A stretch of DNA of 64,000 nucleotides. Source: Pontibacter kalidii. GTDB lineage: Bacteria; Bacteroidota; Bacteroidia; Cytophagales; Hymenobacteraceae. Positions 50,018 through 59,652 of the stretch are shown one piece after another. Made by a program: the position numbers and the translations under genes. The first letter of the stretch is position 1, and every line of letters starts with the position of its first letter. The notes beneath the pieces were generated by a model. The model was not told where the DNA came from. It worked only from the letters and a program-made list of their open reading frames with translations, and ran no database searches. The stretch lies in assembly GCF_026278245.1 (NCBI RefSeq), contig NZ_CP111079.1:1304501-1368500 (forward strand), written 5' to 3'.

Positions 50018-52414
50018 TTGATCTATCCAGAAAACTTTGAAATAAAAATCGGCTTTGCACAAGTGCGCGAAATGCTGTTGGAGCTCTGCCTGAGTCCGCT
50101 GGGCCGTCATTTTGTGAACCGCATGGCTTTCCTGAACCGCCACGACCTGGTGGAGAGGTTGTTGCAGCAAACCGATGAATTTAAACAACTGCTGGAGTCG
50201 GACGCTGAGATCCCGCTGCAGCACTACTACGACGCGACCGCATACCTGGACCGGGCCGCCATAGAAGGCACCTACCTGGATGTGTCGCAATTCTTCGAGA
50301 TCAAAATGTCGCTGCGCACCATCCGCGACTCGCTGCGCTTTATCTCGGAGGCAGAGGAAGGCAAGTATGAAGCCCTGAAGGACCTGGGTGCCAACGTAAG
50401 CGTGGAGCGTTCGCTGCTGGCTGCTTTGGATAAGGTGGTAGACGATGCCGGTGCCGTGCGCGACGATGCTACTCCGGAGCTGCAGCGCCTGAAGCGGGAT
50501 CTGATCGCGCAGCAGGGCGTGTTGCGAAAGACCATTTCCTCCATCCTTCGCCACGCGAAAAACGAAGGCTGGACGCCCTCTGACGTGGAGCCCACCATCC
50601 GCGGCGGCCGTTTGGTGATACCCGTTATTGCCGAGCACAAACGCCGCATCAAAGGCCTGATCCACGATGAGTCGAACACGGGCCAGACGGTATATATTGA
50701 GCCGGAGTCAATCTTCGAGCTCAACAACGATATCAAGGACCTGGAGAACGCCTACCACCGCGAGCTGATCCGTATCCTGATGGGGTTGACCAATACCCTG
50801 CGCCACCATATCCCGGAGTTACGCAAAGCGTACCAGTACCTCGGCCTGCTTGATTTTATCCGGGCCAAGGCTGCCTTTGCCCGGCGCGTGGAGGCTAGCA
50901 AGCCCACGCTGCAGAAGTATCCGCTTATTAACTGGAAACAGGCGTTTCACCCGCTTTTATACTTAGCCCACCGGCAGCTGGGCAAACCAACCGTGCCCAT
51001 GGACCTGGAGCTGAACCAGGAGCAGCGCATACTACTTATTTCCGGCCCGAACGCCGGCGGTAAGTCGGTGAGCCTGAAAACGGTGGGCCTGCTGCAGTAC
51101 ATGCTGCAGTGCGGTCTGCTGATTCCGGCGGAAGATGGGTCTGAGGCAGGCATCTTCCATGATATCTTCATCGATATCGGGGATGAGCAGTCAATCGAGA
51201 ATGACCTGAGTACCTATAGCTCGCACCTGACCAACATGAAGAAATTTGTGACGGTGGCCGATAAACGCAGCCTGGTGCTGATCGACGAGTTCGGTACGGG
51301 CACGGAGCCTATACTGGGCGGCGCCATTGCCGAGGCGGTACTGCAGACGCTGAACGAGAGCAAAGTATACGGTGTCATCACCACGCACTACACCAATCTG
51401 AAGAACTATGCCGAGCGCATGCCGGGCATTGTGAACGGCGCCATGCGTTACGACCACAAGCACCTGCAGCCGCTCTACCAGCTGGAGATCGGGAAGCCGG
51501 GCTCTTCGTTTGCCATTGAGATCGCGCAGAAGATCGGCCTGCCGAGGCACATTGTAGACAAGGCCAGCAAGCTGGTGGGTAAGGACAAGATACGCTATGA
51601 CCGCCTGCTGGAGGAACTGGAAACGGAGAAGCAGGAGCTGGAGAAGAAGACGCGTGAGGCGGCCAAGCTCGAGGAGAAGCTCAAGCGCCAGGTAAAGGAC
51701 TATAGTGACCTGAAGAACTTCCTGGAAGACAGCAAGCAGGAGATTATGCGTGAGGCCAAGGGCAAAGCCAAGCTGCTGTTGAAAGACGCCAACCAGAAGA
51801 TCGAATCCACTATTCAGCAGATAAAGCAGAGCCAGGCCGAGAAGGAGAAAACCAAGGAGGCCCGGCGCGAGCTGGAGACCTTTGCCCAGGAGGTGCGCAA
51901 GGAGGAGCCGCGCCCGGCGCACAAGCGTATCGCTAACGGAAGTATAAAGGAGGGCGATAACGTGGCGCTGGTCGGGCAGGACTCTGTGGGTCAGGTGGTC
52001 AATATAAAAGGAAAAACCGCGGAGGTATTGTTTGGTGGCCTCAAAACCATTGTAAAGGTAGATAACCTGGAGCGGGTAGAGGGGCAGGTAGCCAAGCAGA
52101 AGAAAGCCAAGGCAGAGAGCGACGGAAGCGGTTATAGCCGCGGCATGAATATGACGCAGCGCATGGCCGACTTCGCCAGCACCCTCGACATCCGGGGCGA
52201 GTATGCCGAAGACGCGCTTACCAAAGTGATGAATTTTACAGACGAGGCCCTGATGCTGGGCATCCCGGAGATTAAGATCATCCACGGCAGGGGTAATGGT
52301 GTGCTGCGCCAGGTGGTGCGCGATTACCTGCACTCGGTGCCGGAGGTAGCAAGCGTAGGGAATGAAGCTACTGAACGCGGCGGAGACGGGGCTACCCTGG
52401 CGGTGCTGAAGTAA
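50018..52414 (+). CDS. mutS2: Endonuclease MutS2
   Basis: A 798-residue MutS-family ATPase with a C-terminal Smr nuclease domain. MutS2 counters recombination and in some bacteria splits collided ribosomes. Core: LLISGPNAGGKSVSLKTVGL (Walker A, about 340-351), DEQSIENDLSTYSSHLTNMK, VLIDEFGTGTEPILGGAIAE (Walker B), then the coiled-coil clamp (about 520-640). The Smr domain (about 720-798) shows LDIRGEYAEDAL (usual LDLRG with Ile for Leu) and IIHGRGNGVLRQVV. The TTG start at 50018 is supported by family N-termini (IYPENFEIKIGF). It is monocistronic, with a 16-bp terminator. Confidence 0.95.
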   Translation: MIYPENFEIKIGFAQVREMLLELCLSPLGRHFVNRMAFLNRHDLVERLLQQTDEFKQLLESDAEIPLQHYYDATAYLDRAAIEGTYLDVSQFFEIKMSLRTIRDSLRFISEAEEGKYEALKDLGANVSVERSLLAALDKVVDDAGAVRDDATPELQRLKRDLIAQQGVLRKTISSILRHAKNEGWTPSDVEPTIRGGRLVIPVIAEHKRRIKGLIHDESNTGQTVYIEPESIFELNNDIKDLENAYHRELIRILMGLTNTLRHHIPELRKAYQYLGLLDFIRAKAAFARRVEASKPTLQKYPLINWKQAFHPLLYLAHRQLGKPTVPMDLELNQEQRILLISGPNAGGKSVSLKTVGLLQYMLQCGLLIPAEDGSEAGIFHDIFIDIGDEQSIENDLSTYSSHLTNMKKFVTVADKRSLVLIDEFGTGTEPILGGAIAEAVLQTLNESKVYGVITTHYTNLKNYAERMPGIVNGAMRYDHKHLQPLYQLEIGKPGSSFAIEIAQKIGLPRHIVDKASKLVGKDKIRYDRLLEELETEKQELEKKTREAAKLEEKLKRQVKDYSDLKNFLEDSKQEIMREAKGKAKLLLKDANQKIESTIQQIKQSQAEKEKTKEARRELETFAQEVRKEEPRPAHKRIANGSIKEGDNVALVGQDSVGQVVNIKGKTAEVLFGGLKTIVKVDNLERVEGQVAKQKKAKAESDGSGYSRGMNMTQRMADFASTLDIRGEYAEDALTKVMNFTDEALMLGIPEIKIIHGRGNGVLRQVVRDYLHSVPEVASVGNEATERGGDGATLAVLK

Positions 52415-52430
52415 AGTATAAAATCACAGC

Positions 52431-52468
52431 AACAGAAAAGGCTCCCTCGATTGGGAGCCTTTTCTGTT
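52431..52468. terminator. Bidirectional terminator between mutS2 and the SDR gene
   Basis: Perfect 16-bp arms, AACAGAAAAGGCTCCC and GGGAGCCTTTTCTGTT, with loop TCGATT. The A4/T4 tracts lie within the stem. It sits between two convergent genes and follows an AAGTATA copy. Confidence 0.88.
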
Positions 52469-52511
52469 TGGGAAGCACTTGCGCTTTTTCCGGTGAGCTG
52501 TCAGCTTATAC

Positions 52512-53279
52512 TTACTGCGCGCTCCAGCCGCCGTCTATGGGCAGGCAGGCACCCGTCATTTGGGAGGAGGCCTCGGAGGCCAGAAACAGCGCCAGCTGGG
52601 CAATGGCCTCCACATCCACAAACTGCTTCACGGGCTGCTTTTTCAGCATCACTTGCTCCACCACCTCATCCTCCGACATCCCGTGCGCCCGCGCTTGATC
52701 CGCGATTTGCGCCTCCACGAGCGGGGTTTTTACATAGCCGGGGCAAATGGCGTTGCAGGTGATGTTATACGGAGCCCCTTCCAGCGCCAACACCTTGGTG
52801 AGGCCGGCAATGCCATGCTTGGCGGCCACGTACGCCGCCTTAAACTCAGAGGCACGCAGGGCATGGGCCGAGGCAATGTTAATGATGCGGCCAAAGCGGC
52901 GTTCCTGCATTCCCTTCCAAACCGCTTTGGACGTATGGAACGATGAGGAAAGATTCACGGCAAGTATGGCGTTCCACTTCTCTTCCGGAAACGCCGCCAC
53001 CGGCGCCACGTGTTGGATGCCCGCGTTGTTTACCAGCACGTCCACCTGCCCCAGCTCTTGCTCTGCCTGTTGCACCATTTGCCGTATCTGCTCCGGTTGC
53101 TGCAGGTTGGCCGGCGAGAAGTATACTTGTACCCCGTGCTCCTGCGCCAGTTGCTGGGCGATCTCCTCTCCGTTCTTTTCTAATCCGTTTACCAGCAGGT
53201 TATAGCCCTGGGCGGCAAAGGCGTTCGCCAGGCCGAGCCCGATGCCGCTGGTGCCGCCAGTTATCAGTACGTTCTTCAT
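52512..53279 (-). CDS. 3-hydroxybutyrate dehydrogenase (short-chain dehydrogenase)
   Basis: A 255-residue SDR enzyme. NAD-binding TGGTSGIG (7-14), NNAG (84-87), and the catalytic Ser137-Tyr150-Lys154 (IASAH, AAYVAAKHG). The stretch SEFKAAYVAAKHGIAGLTKV and the C-terminal TCNAICPGYVKTPLVEAQI with KKQPVKQFV are the marks of D-3-hydroxybutyrate dehydrogenase, which interconverts 3-hydroxybutyrate and acetoacetate. No polyhydroxybutyrate genes are in the window. It is monocistronic; a terminator on each side isolates it. Confidence 0.88.
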   Translation of the reverse strand: MKNVLITGGTSGIGLGLANAFAAQGYNLLVNGLEKNGEEIAQQLAQEHGVQVYFSPANLQQPEQIRQMVQQAEQELGQVDVLVNNAGIQHVAPVAAFPEEKWNAILAVNLSSSFHTSKAVWKGMQERRFGRIINIASAHALRASEFKAAYVAAKHGIAGLTKVLALEGAPYNITCNAICPGYVKTPLVEAQIADQARAHGMSEDEVVEQVMLKKQPVKQFVDVEAIAQLALFLASEASSQMTGACLPIDGGWSAQ

Positions 53280-53318
53280 GTTTATACTTTGTGTTGATGT
53301 TGGGAAAAGCGTAAAAAT

Positions 53319-53347
53319 GCCGAAGCGCCCCGTAAGAGCGCTTCGGC
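53319..53347 (-). terminator. Terminator of the symporter-hydrolase-receptor operon
   Basis: The 10-bp stem GCCGAAGCGC / GCGCTTCGGC is followed on the minus strand by ATTTTTAC. It lies about 35 bases after the TonB-receptor stop codon. Confidence 0.88.
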
Positions 53348-53381
53348 GGTCATATAACCTGTCTAACCTACCACTCTCATG

Positions 53382-55898
53382 TTAGTATTTGCCGTTGAGC
53401 ACGCTCAGGTTCGGCAGCAGCTTTTCGGTCAGGTCGAAGCGGAGCTCTACGGAGTAGAGGCGGCCGATCTCCGGCGAGCCCACGTACTCGCGCTGCGCTG
53501 AGTCAAACAGATTGCTCACGCTAGCACCCAGCGTCATCCACTCCTTCAGCTTATAGCCGGCGCTCAGGTCCACCGACGTAAAACCGCCTAGCGGGCCGTA
53601 ATTGTAGTTGTAAGGTGCTACCCGCTGGTTCTGGTTCTCCCTAGCTGCGATCTGCACACCGGAATAGAAGTCATACTCGGGTAGGATGCGCACGTTCACA
53701 GAGCCGAAGAACTTTTTGTTGAACAGGTCGCGGGCGGTGAAGTTGAAGTTGTAGCGGTGTTGGGCCGCGTTCAGGCTGCTCTCCGATACAGACACCGTGC
53801 CGTCGCCGTTCGCATCGTTGTCCAGGTTGTCCTTATCGGTGATATCAGAGTTGAAATAAGAGTACTTGGCCCCTATGCTGAAGTAGTTGTTCAGGTAAAA
53901 GTTGATGCCCAGGTCCGTGCCCCACGAGTTCACGTTGCCATAGTTCAGGTAAGTGAGGTAGTAGTTCAGCGCGTTGGCAGCGGTTTCCGTCACATCTTTG
54001 TCGCCTTTACGGATCACGCGCTCCTTACCAAGTATAGGCGTAACACCGGTTAGCGGCGAGATAAAGTTCTCTGACTTGGAGTACCAGGTGCTCAGGTCGA
54101 TGAACAGCTTATCGGTAGGGGTGCCTTTGTAACCGAACTCAAAGGTCTGTACCTGCTCTGGCTCCAGTTTGTCTATCATGCGCTCTGCGCCCGTTTCGGT
54201 GTTGCGGATGGTCAGGCCGGCGCCGTTGCCTAGTATGGCCAAAGCACCATTGTTCAGGTAAAACTCCTGGAACTGGATGGACGGCGCGGAGTAGGCGCGG
54301 CCCCAGGTGGCGCGGAAGGTGCCTTTCAGGGCGTTATAGGTCAGGGCCGCCTTCGGGCTGAACTGCGAGCCATAGTTTTCGTGGTTGTCGTAACGGGCAG
54401 CACCCAGGGCTTTAAACTTCTCTGTGATAGCATACTCCAGCTGCGCCACCACGCCATACTGGCTCAGGATGATGTCGCCAGCTGCGTCGTCCAGGTAGGT
54501 CTGGCGGCTGTAGGCCACATCGCGCTGGTAGCTCAGGCCGGTGATCAGGTCCAGCTTGCCGAAGTTGTTGTTATACTGCACCTCGCCGTTGATGCGGTGG
54601 CTCTTGTCTATAAAACCAGGGAAAGCAATGGCTGGGGAGCCTTCACCGATCTCACCTGGCTTGGCACCTGTTTTGGAGTACTGCGCGGCCTGTGCCTCGG
54701 AGTAACCGCTGGCGCGCAGGGTGTAGTAGTTGGTGGTGCGGGCGTTGATCTGGTACGTGTCACCGGCATCGTTCCAGGTGCTGTAGAGCTGGGCGAACAC
54801 GTGCGGCGACACAAAGCGGCCCTGCAGGTACTGGAAGGTCCAGCCGTTAATCTGGTTGCGGCCGTTGCTGGTCACCCCAATGTTATCGCCCTGGCCAAAG
54901 CCATAGTCCAGGATGATGTCGGTGGTGCTGGTCGGGCTAAAGTATAAAGCCGAGCCGAAGCGCTTTGATTTGAAGCCAAATTCCACGTCATACTCCGGTA
55001 GGGCACCCAGTGTAGCGTTGTAAACGGTATCGATGAACTTGAAATCCTGCCCCTCGGTATACTCGCCGGTGATCTTATAGGCAAACTTGTCGCTGATAAC
55101 GGCGGCGTGGCGGGCGCGGGCGCTCAGCACATCCTGGTTACCGGCCCCTATGGTTACCGTTGTGCCCGGGTGGCGGCGCGGGTCTTTGGTAATGGTGTTG
55201 ATAACACCGTTGTGCGCGTTAGGGCCATAAAGGGCCGACGAAGGACCCAGAATCACCTCCACCCGCTCAATATCTTCCTTGATAACCGTATTGTAGAAAC
55301 CTGCCGGCAGCCCGGTACCGCCCGGAAGCATGGAGTTGCGGCCGTCGGTCATCTGGTACATCTTCACGTTAAAGGCGTTGTTAAATCCGCGGGCGTTAAT
55401 ACCCACGCCAATCACGCCGGAGCGCACGACCTCCACGCCCTGCACCTTGTTCAGCAGCTCGCCCACGTTAAAGGATGGCAGCGCCTCCAGGTCACGGGAG
55501 GAGATGACACTGATGGCGGCAGGGGCCTCCGTCAGTTTTTCGGGGCGGCGCGTGGCAGATACCACCACTTCCTCGCCGACCATGACGGAGGCCTGCATAG
55601 TAATGGTGCCGATGTCGGTTGTTGCACCGTCAGACACATTTACCGGTATATCGGGATAAGAGTAGCCTACATAGGAGATGCGGAGGCTGTAATTGCCAGC
55701 CGGCACGTTCTGGATCAGGAAATCACCGTTGGTGTCGGTGGTGGTGCCTCTGCTGGTGCCTTTTAGGAGAACCGTGGCGCCGATCAGCGCTTCCTTGGTG
55801 TCTCCGCCCACCACGCTACCCTTTACAGCGCCGCTCTGGGCCATGGCTGCCTGTGCTACGCAGAACACCGACAGCAGGAGTAAGTAAATCTTTTTCAT
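53382..55898 (-). CDS. TonB-dependent outer-membrane receptor
   Basis: The 838-residue receptor has a signal peptide (MKKIYLLLLSVFCVAQAAMA), a CarboxypepD_reg-like domain (about 22-105: VKGSVVGGDTKEALIGATVL), a plug (about 115-235: SFNVGELLNKVQGVEVVRSG, INARGFNNAFNVKMYQMTDG) and a barrel ending in strongly amphipathic strands near the C-terminus. It is not of the SusC type (no SusD next to it, shorter length). The hydrolase and sodium symporter genes upstream are on the same strand, so the operon may import and process one substrate across both membranes. The ligand is unknown. Confidence 0.93.
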   Translation of the reverse strand: MKKIYLLLLSVFCVAQAAMAQSGAVKGSVVGGDTKEALIGATVLLKGTSRGTTTDTNGDFLIQNVPAGNYSLRISYVGYSYPDIPVNVSDGATTDIGTITMQASVMVGEEVVVSATRRPEKLTEAPAAISVISSRDLEALPSFNVGELLNKVQGVEVVRSGVIGVGINARGFNNAFNVKMYQMTDGRNSMLPGGTGLPAGFYNTVIKEDIERVEVILGPSSALYGPNAHNGVINTITKDPRRHPGTTVTIGAGNQDVLSARARHAAVISDKFAYKITGEYTEGQDFKFIDTVYNATLGALPEYDVEFGFKSKRFGSALYFSPTSTTDIILDYGFGQGDNIGVTSNGRNQINGWTFQYLQGRFVSPHVFAQLYSTWNDAGDTYQINARTTNYYTLRASGYSEAQAAQYSKTGAKPGEIGEGSPAIAFPGFIDKSHRINGEVQYNNNFGKLDLITGLSYQRDVAYSRQTYLDDAAGDIILSQYGVVAQLEYAITEKFKALGAARYDNHENYGSQFSPKAALTYNALKGTFRATWGRAYSAPSIQFQEFYLNNGALAILGNGAGLTIRNTETGAERMIDKLEPEQVQTFEFGYKGTPTDKLFIDLSTWYSKSENFISPLTGVTPILGKERVIRKGDKDVTETAANALNYYLTYLNYGNVNSWGTDLGINFYLNNYFSIGAKYSYFNSDITDKDNLDNDANGDGTVSVSESSLNAAQHRYNFNFTARDLFNKKFFGSVNVRILPEYDFYSGVQIAARENQNQRVAPYNYNYGPLGGFTSVDLSAGYKLKEWMTLGASVSNLFDSAQREYVGSPEIGRLYSVELRFDLTEKLLPNLSVLNGKY

Positions 55899-55973
55899 GG
55901 TTAGTAAGGTTAGATGAAATGATGTTTTTGTGTTCTGATTAGTAGTTCTGATTAGTATAGGTATAAGTATAAA

Positions 55974-56951
55974 TCAATCCAGAAACTCGCGTACCGCCTC
56001 GTTGAAAGCCTCCGGCTGCTCGAACTGCAGCATGTGCCCGGCCTGCGGCAGCATTACTACCTGGCTGTTCGGTATCCGCTCTTTCCCGATTTCAGCCACC
56101 GCCTGCGTGGTAAGGCTAGGGTTCAGGTAGCGGTTCGGGATAAGGTTATCGTTCTCGCCAAAAAGGATGAGCGTGGGCATTTGCAGCTGCGGCAGCTTGT
56201 CGTACACCGGCTCATCCACCATGGCGGCTACACCTTGCGCCACAGCTTTGCTGTAATCCGGGAACTGCGCCGCCTTCGTCATCTCCACCCGTTCCTCAAT
56301 CATGAACTGCGCATCAGCAGGCATCTGGTGGAAGTTTACCTTCACGTTGGCAGCGATCTGCTCGGGCGTTGTCTTGGCGATACTTTCAGGCGTAACAGTG
56401 GCCTTAAACAGCTGCTTCTGCTGCTCGGTGAAGGTCTCCAGCCCGGCGGGGGCGGCCAGTATCAGCTTTTGCACGCGCTCCGGCGCCTGCAGGGCCGCGG
56501 TTATGGCAACCTGTCCGCCCATGGAGTGGCCCACCAATACCACCTGCTCTATTTTCAGCTTGTCCATCAGGGCCAGCACGGCATCGGCGTAGGCTTTCAT
56601 GCCCACCTGCGCGTTATCTTTGGACGACTTCCCATAACCCGGCAAGTCCAGGGCAATGGTGCGGTAGTGCTGGCTCAGTTCGGGTATGTTCTTGTTCCAG
56701 GCGGGCAGGTAGCTGCCCAAACCATGGATAAGGATGACCGTCTGTGGCCCTTTGCCCTGGTCGACGTAGGCGATGGTCTGCCCGCTTGGGAGTGTTGCCT
56801 GCTGCACCGGGAAGTTATACTTCAGGCCATCGAAAACAGGATCGGCAGCGGCTATCGTCTCAGATTTGGCGGCTGGTGCCTGGCACTGGGCGTTCAGGCT
56901 CAGCAGGCCTCCCAGCAGGAGCGTTACGTATAGTTTGGCGTTAGTTCTCAT
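55974..56951 (-). CDS. Exported alpha/beta-fold hydrolase
   Basis: A 325-residue protein with a signal peptide (about 1-23) and a classic alpha/beta-hydrolase core: TVILIHGLGSYLPAWNKNIP (oxyanion loop), VVLVGHSMGGQVAI with nucleophile Ser143, LILFGENDNLIP for the acid, and LPQAGHMLQFEQPEAF for His. Likely an esterase or lipase-like enzyme in the periplasm; the substrate cannot be told. It overlaps the end of the symporter gene by 11 bases and precedes the TonB-receptor gene by about 75 bases, giving a three-gene operon. Confidence 0.9.
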   Translation of the reverse strand: MRTNAKLYVTLLLGGLLSLNAQCQAPAAKSETIAAADPVFDGLKYNFPVQQATLPSGQTIAYVDQGKGPQTVILIHGLGSYLPAWNKNIPELSQHYRTIALDLPGYGKSSKDNAQVGMKAYADAVLALMDKLKIEQVVLVGHSMGGQVAITAALQAPERVQKLILAAPAGLETFTEQQKQLFKATVTPESIAKTTPEQIAANVKVNFHQMPADAQFMIEERVEMTKAAQFPDYSKAVAQGVAAMVDEPVYDKLPQLQMPTLILFGENDNLIPNRYLNPSLTTQAVAEIGKERIPNSQVVMLPQAGHMLQFEQPEAFNEAVREFLD

Positions 56952-58479
56952 ACACGGATTGGGTTACAGGTGTGGCAGGGGCCTCCACCGGGGCAGGCTT
57001 CCTGAAGGTGTAGTATAAAGAGAATCCGACGATGACAGAGGCCAGTATAGCCAGGGCGGCGGCAATGCCGGGGTTGCGGACCGGGGCATCCATGTAAGAG
57101 GTGAGGCCGCCGTAGTATACCGCAAAGTGCACGGCCACCGAGGTGATCGAAGCCGCCACCGGCGCCACCAGCGGCACGCGCTTCAGGAACATGCCAAACA
57201 GCACCGGCACAAAGGCCGCCGAGAAGTAGGCATACACACCGTTCTGCGCGAAAATGCCCACGCTCAGGTTCGGGTAAAGCAGCTGGTCGAAAGTTAACAG
57301 AATAGTAACGATAGCCAGCGCCACAATCACCAGGCGGTTGATCACCACGCTGCGGGCCTCTACTCTGGGGCCGAATACGGGCGTCAGGATATCGGAGGTT
57401 ATCGTGATCGAAAGCGACTGGATCAGCCCCTCTAAGGTAGACAAGCCTGCCGAAATCAGCCCCAGCACTACCAGCAGCCCGATGTATACCGGAAACTCGC
57501 TCACCACGTAAGCCGACATAATGCCGTCCAGCGGAATGGCTTGGCCGTTTATACTTAAATCCGGGAAGGTAATGCGGGCGTAGAGGCCGGCGATCACCAC
57601 CAAAAAGAACAAGGCCTCAGTGAGCACGCCTACCAACAAGTATACATTCACGTCTTTCTCGTTTTTGAGCAGCAGCGATTTGGTAATGATATGCGGCTGG
57701 CAAACAATGGCGATGCCAATGATGATCTGGCAGAAGATGATCTCGAAGTAGTCGCGGAAAAGGAAGCTCTGTGGGTTGGTAGGCTGTACCAGCAGCGGGT
57801 CTATGGTCGCCAGTTTTTCCAGGAAACCTTTCACGCCGTTGCTGAAGTGCTCGTAGCCGGAGCCCAGCAGGATGAACGCCACCACTACCATGAGCAGCGC
57901 CTGGATCATGTTGGTATACACCATGGAGTTGGCGCCGCCAAACATCATATAACCGAACACGAATACCACAATACCCACGCACACATGCAGCTCGTTCAGG
58001 TTCAGCACGCTGGCCAGTACCTTCGTCAGCCCCACGCAGATGAGCACGATAAAGGTGATCAGCAGCAGCGACAGAAACGCAAAGAACATCGCGTAGCCCC
58101 GGCTTTTGTACACCGAACCCATCCACTGCGCCATCGTCTGCGCCTTCACGGCCGTGCCCATACTCCGAAAGCCCTTGGTAAGGACAACCAGCGACAGCAG
58201 TGCGGCAGCCGGCAAGGCAATGGCCATGGAGATAAAGCCACTCACGCCGTACAGCGCTACAAAGCCCGGGTTGATGATGAACGTGGCCGCGCTCGTCATA
58301 GAGGCAGCTAGCGCCAGGCCCACTGCCACCGGCGAGAAGGCCACGCTTCCCAGCGCGTAATCAGAAATGGAGCGGATGCGCAGCGCCCCCCGCACCACGA
58401 AGAACAGTATAAGCGCAGCGTAAGCGATGACAAGTATCCAACCAGCCGTTACCAGTTCAGAAGGGGCTAAGTCGTTCAT
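56941..58479 (-). CDS. Sodium:solute symporter family (SSS) transporter
   Basis: A 512-residue inner-membrane protein with about thirteen segments. GSVAFSPVAVGLALAASMTS and AATFIINPGFVALYGVSGFI is the Na+-binding first-segment pair of the SSS family. GLISAGLSTLEGLIQSLSIT and ITSDILTP is the helix that carries the second sodium site (STLEG rather than the common STADS). The substrate class (acetate, pantothenate, proline or sialate-like) is unclear. It is the first gene of an operon with the hydrolase and TonB receptor. Confidence 0.92.
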   Translation of the reverse strand: MNDLAPSELVTAGWILVIAYAALILFFVVRGALRIRSISDYALGSVAFSPVAVGLALAASMTSAATFIINPGFVALYGVSGFISMAIALPAAALLSLVVLTKGFRSMGTAVKAQTMAQWMGSVYKSRGYAMFFAFLSLLLITFIVLICVGLTKVLASVLNLNELHVCVGIVVFVFGYMMFGGANSMVYTNMIQALLMVVVAFILLGSGYEHFSNGVKGFLEKLATIDPLLVQPTNPQSFLFRDYFEIIFCQIIIGIAIVCQPHIITKSLLLKNEKDVNVYLLVGVLTEALFFLVVIAGLYARITFPDLSINGQAIPLDGIMSAYVVSEFPVYIGLLVVLGLISAGLSTLEGLIQSLSITITSDILTPVFGPRVEARSVVINRLVIVALAIVTILLTFDQLLYPNLSVGIFAQNGVYAYFSAAFVPVLFGMFLKRVPLVAPVAASITSVAVHFAVYYGGLTSYMDAPVRNPGIAAALAILASVIVGFSLYYTFRKPAPVEAPATPVTQSVYEN

Positions 58480-59652
58480 GGGAGTCGGTGTTATAAGTGT
58501 TGCTTTGTCCTAAAAATTTAAGCAATTATTTATATAGCAACATGCTTATACTTGCCAACTCAGAAAATATTAAGGTGAAATCGGAAGTGGGTTAGGTGAG
58601 GTTTTTAGTAATGAGTGAGTGGTTGCTTATTTATTTGAGGTAAAGGAGTGAGATTATCTGCCGCAAGTTTAGCGCAGTGTAACTTGTGGCTAGGTACGGC
58701 AGCAGTTTTCAATTGCTTTGCTTCGGAGAAGCAAGGGCTGCAATGGCCTTGGCTAAGCTTCGTACTTTGGCTACAGCAGCATAAAGTATACTTCTTGAAA
58801 GCACACTTTTCTGCTACACAGAAAGCAAGTTGCAAACTTGCGGCAGAAGGGGGCAATCGATTAGCATAGGTCGCGGGCATGGGCCTATAAGAGCTGACAT
58901 TCTAACTCTTTAACTTTATAACTCCTCAACCTTTGCTGGCGCGGGTTTGCAACCCGTGCCTTCTATGATGTCGGGTTTGTAACCCGACTGGCTCGCAGAG
59001 CCATACTTTATACTTGAGCTATACTTCATGCTTTTCTGGCGCCAGCGTCCGCTTGTGCCTTCCTCTAGCCCTTGCTTGTCTTAACTTGAACCAAGCTATA
59101 CTTATTAGCTGCTGCTGTTCCATGGCTTTACTACCTGCTCGCTTCATTTCTGGCTTTGGCTCCCTCATGGCCGGGAGGCCTCGTCCTCGGGCATCGCGCT
59201 GGGAGCTTTTCCTTTGCTCCTACGTCGCAATACCTCGCTTGCGCTCGCCACCGGAAAAACTCGCATAGGCGCTCAACCCAAGGACTGGGATCAGTTCGAT
59301 AGCCACTGCCCTAACTGTCATCTCGACCCTTGGGAGAGATCTCTTTAGAATCTCACCTAGATCTCTCGCGTTGCTCGAGATGACAGGGAAAGGAGTAAGT
59401 ATAACTCCCTCTCCTGTTATTAGGAGAGGGTTGGGGTGAGGTGACAATTCCCCTCCTCGGAGGGGTCAGGGGTGGGTTATACTTGTAGAGACAGAGGCTA
59501 TAAAGCTTATACTTTGGCTAAAGCAGTTACAGAGATCCCCTTCTTAGCTTCTAAAGGAGGGGCTGCACCCCCAAGAGAGGCAGTTGAACCCGGAGCTGTT
59601 TAACTCCTAAACTCTCCAACCCTCTAACTCCCAAACTCTCCACCTCCCCAAC
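58480..59652. repeat. Intergenic region with composite non-coding repeat block, copy 2
   Basis: About 1.17 kb without a gene. From 58930 it repeats the series of 15.7-16.5 kb in the same order: GGCGCGGGTTTGCAACCCGTG and TCGGGTTTGTAACCC; TATACTT copies; CTGGCTTTGGCTCCCT with GCCGGGAGGCCTCGTC and GCATCGCGCTG (59152-59203); GGCGCTCAACCCAAGGACTGG; AGATCTCTCGCG...GAGATGACAGGGA (59356-59391); CCCCTCCTCGGAGGGGTCAGG (59451); and TTATACTTTGGCTAAAGC (59508). CTAACTCT-type tracts bound it (58901-58930, 59599-59657). The first 400 bases hold no recognised element. Short frames across it look like chance. Confidence 0.75.
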
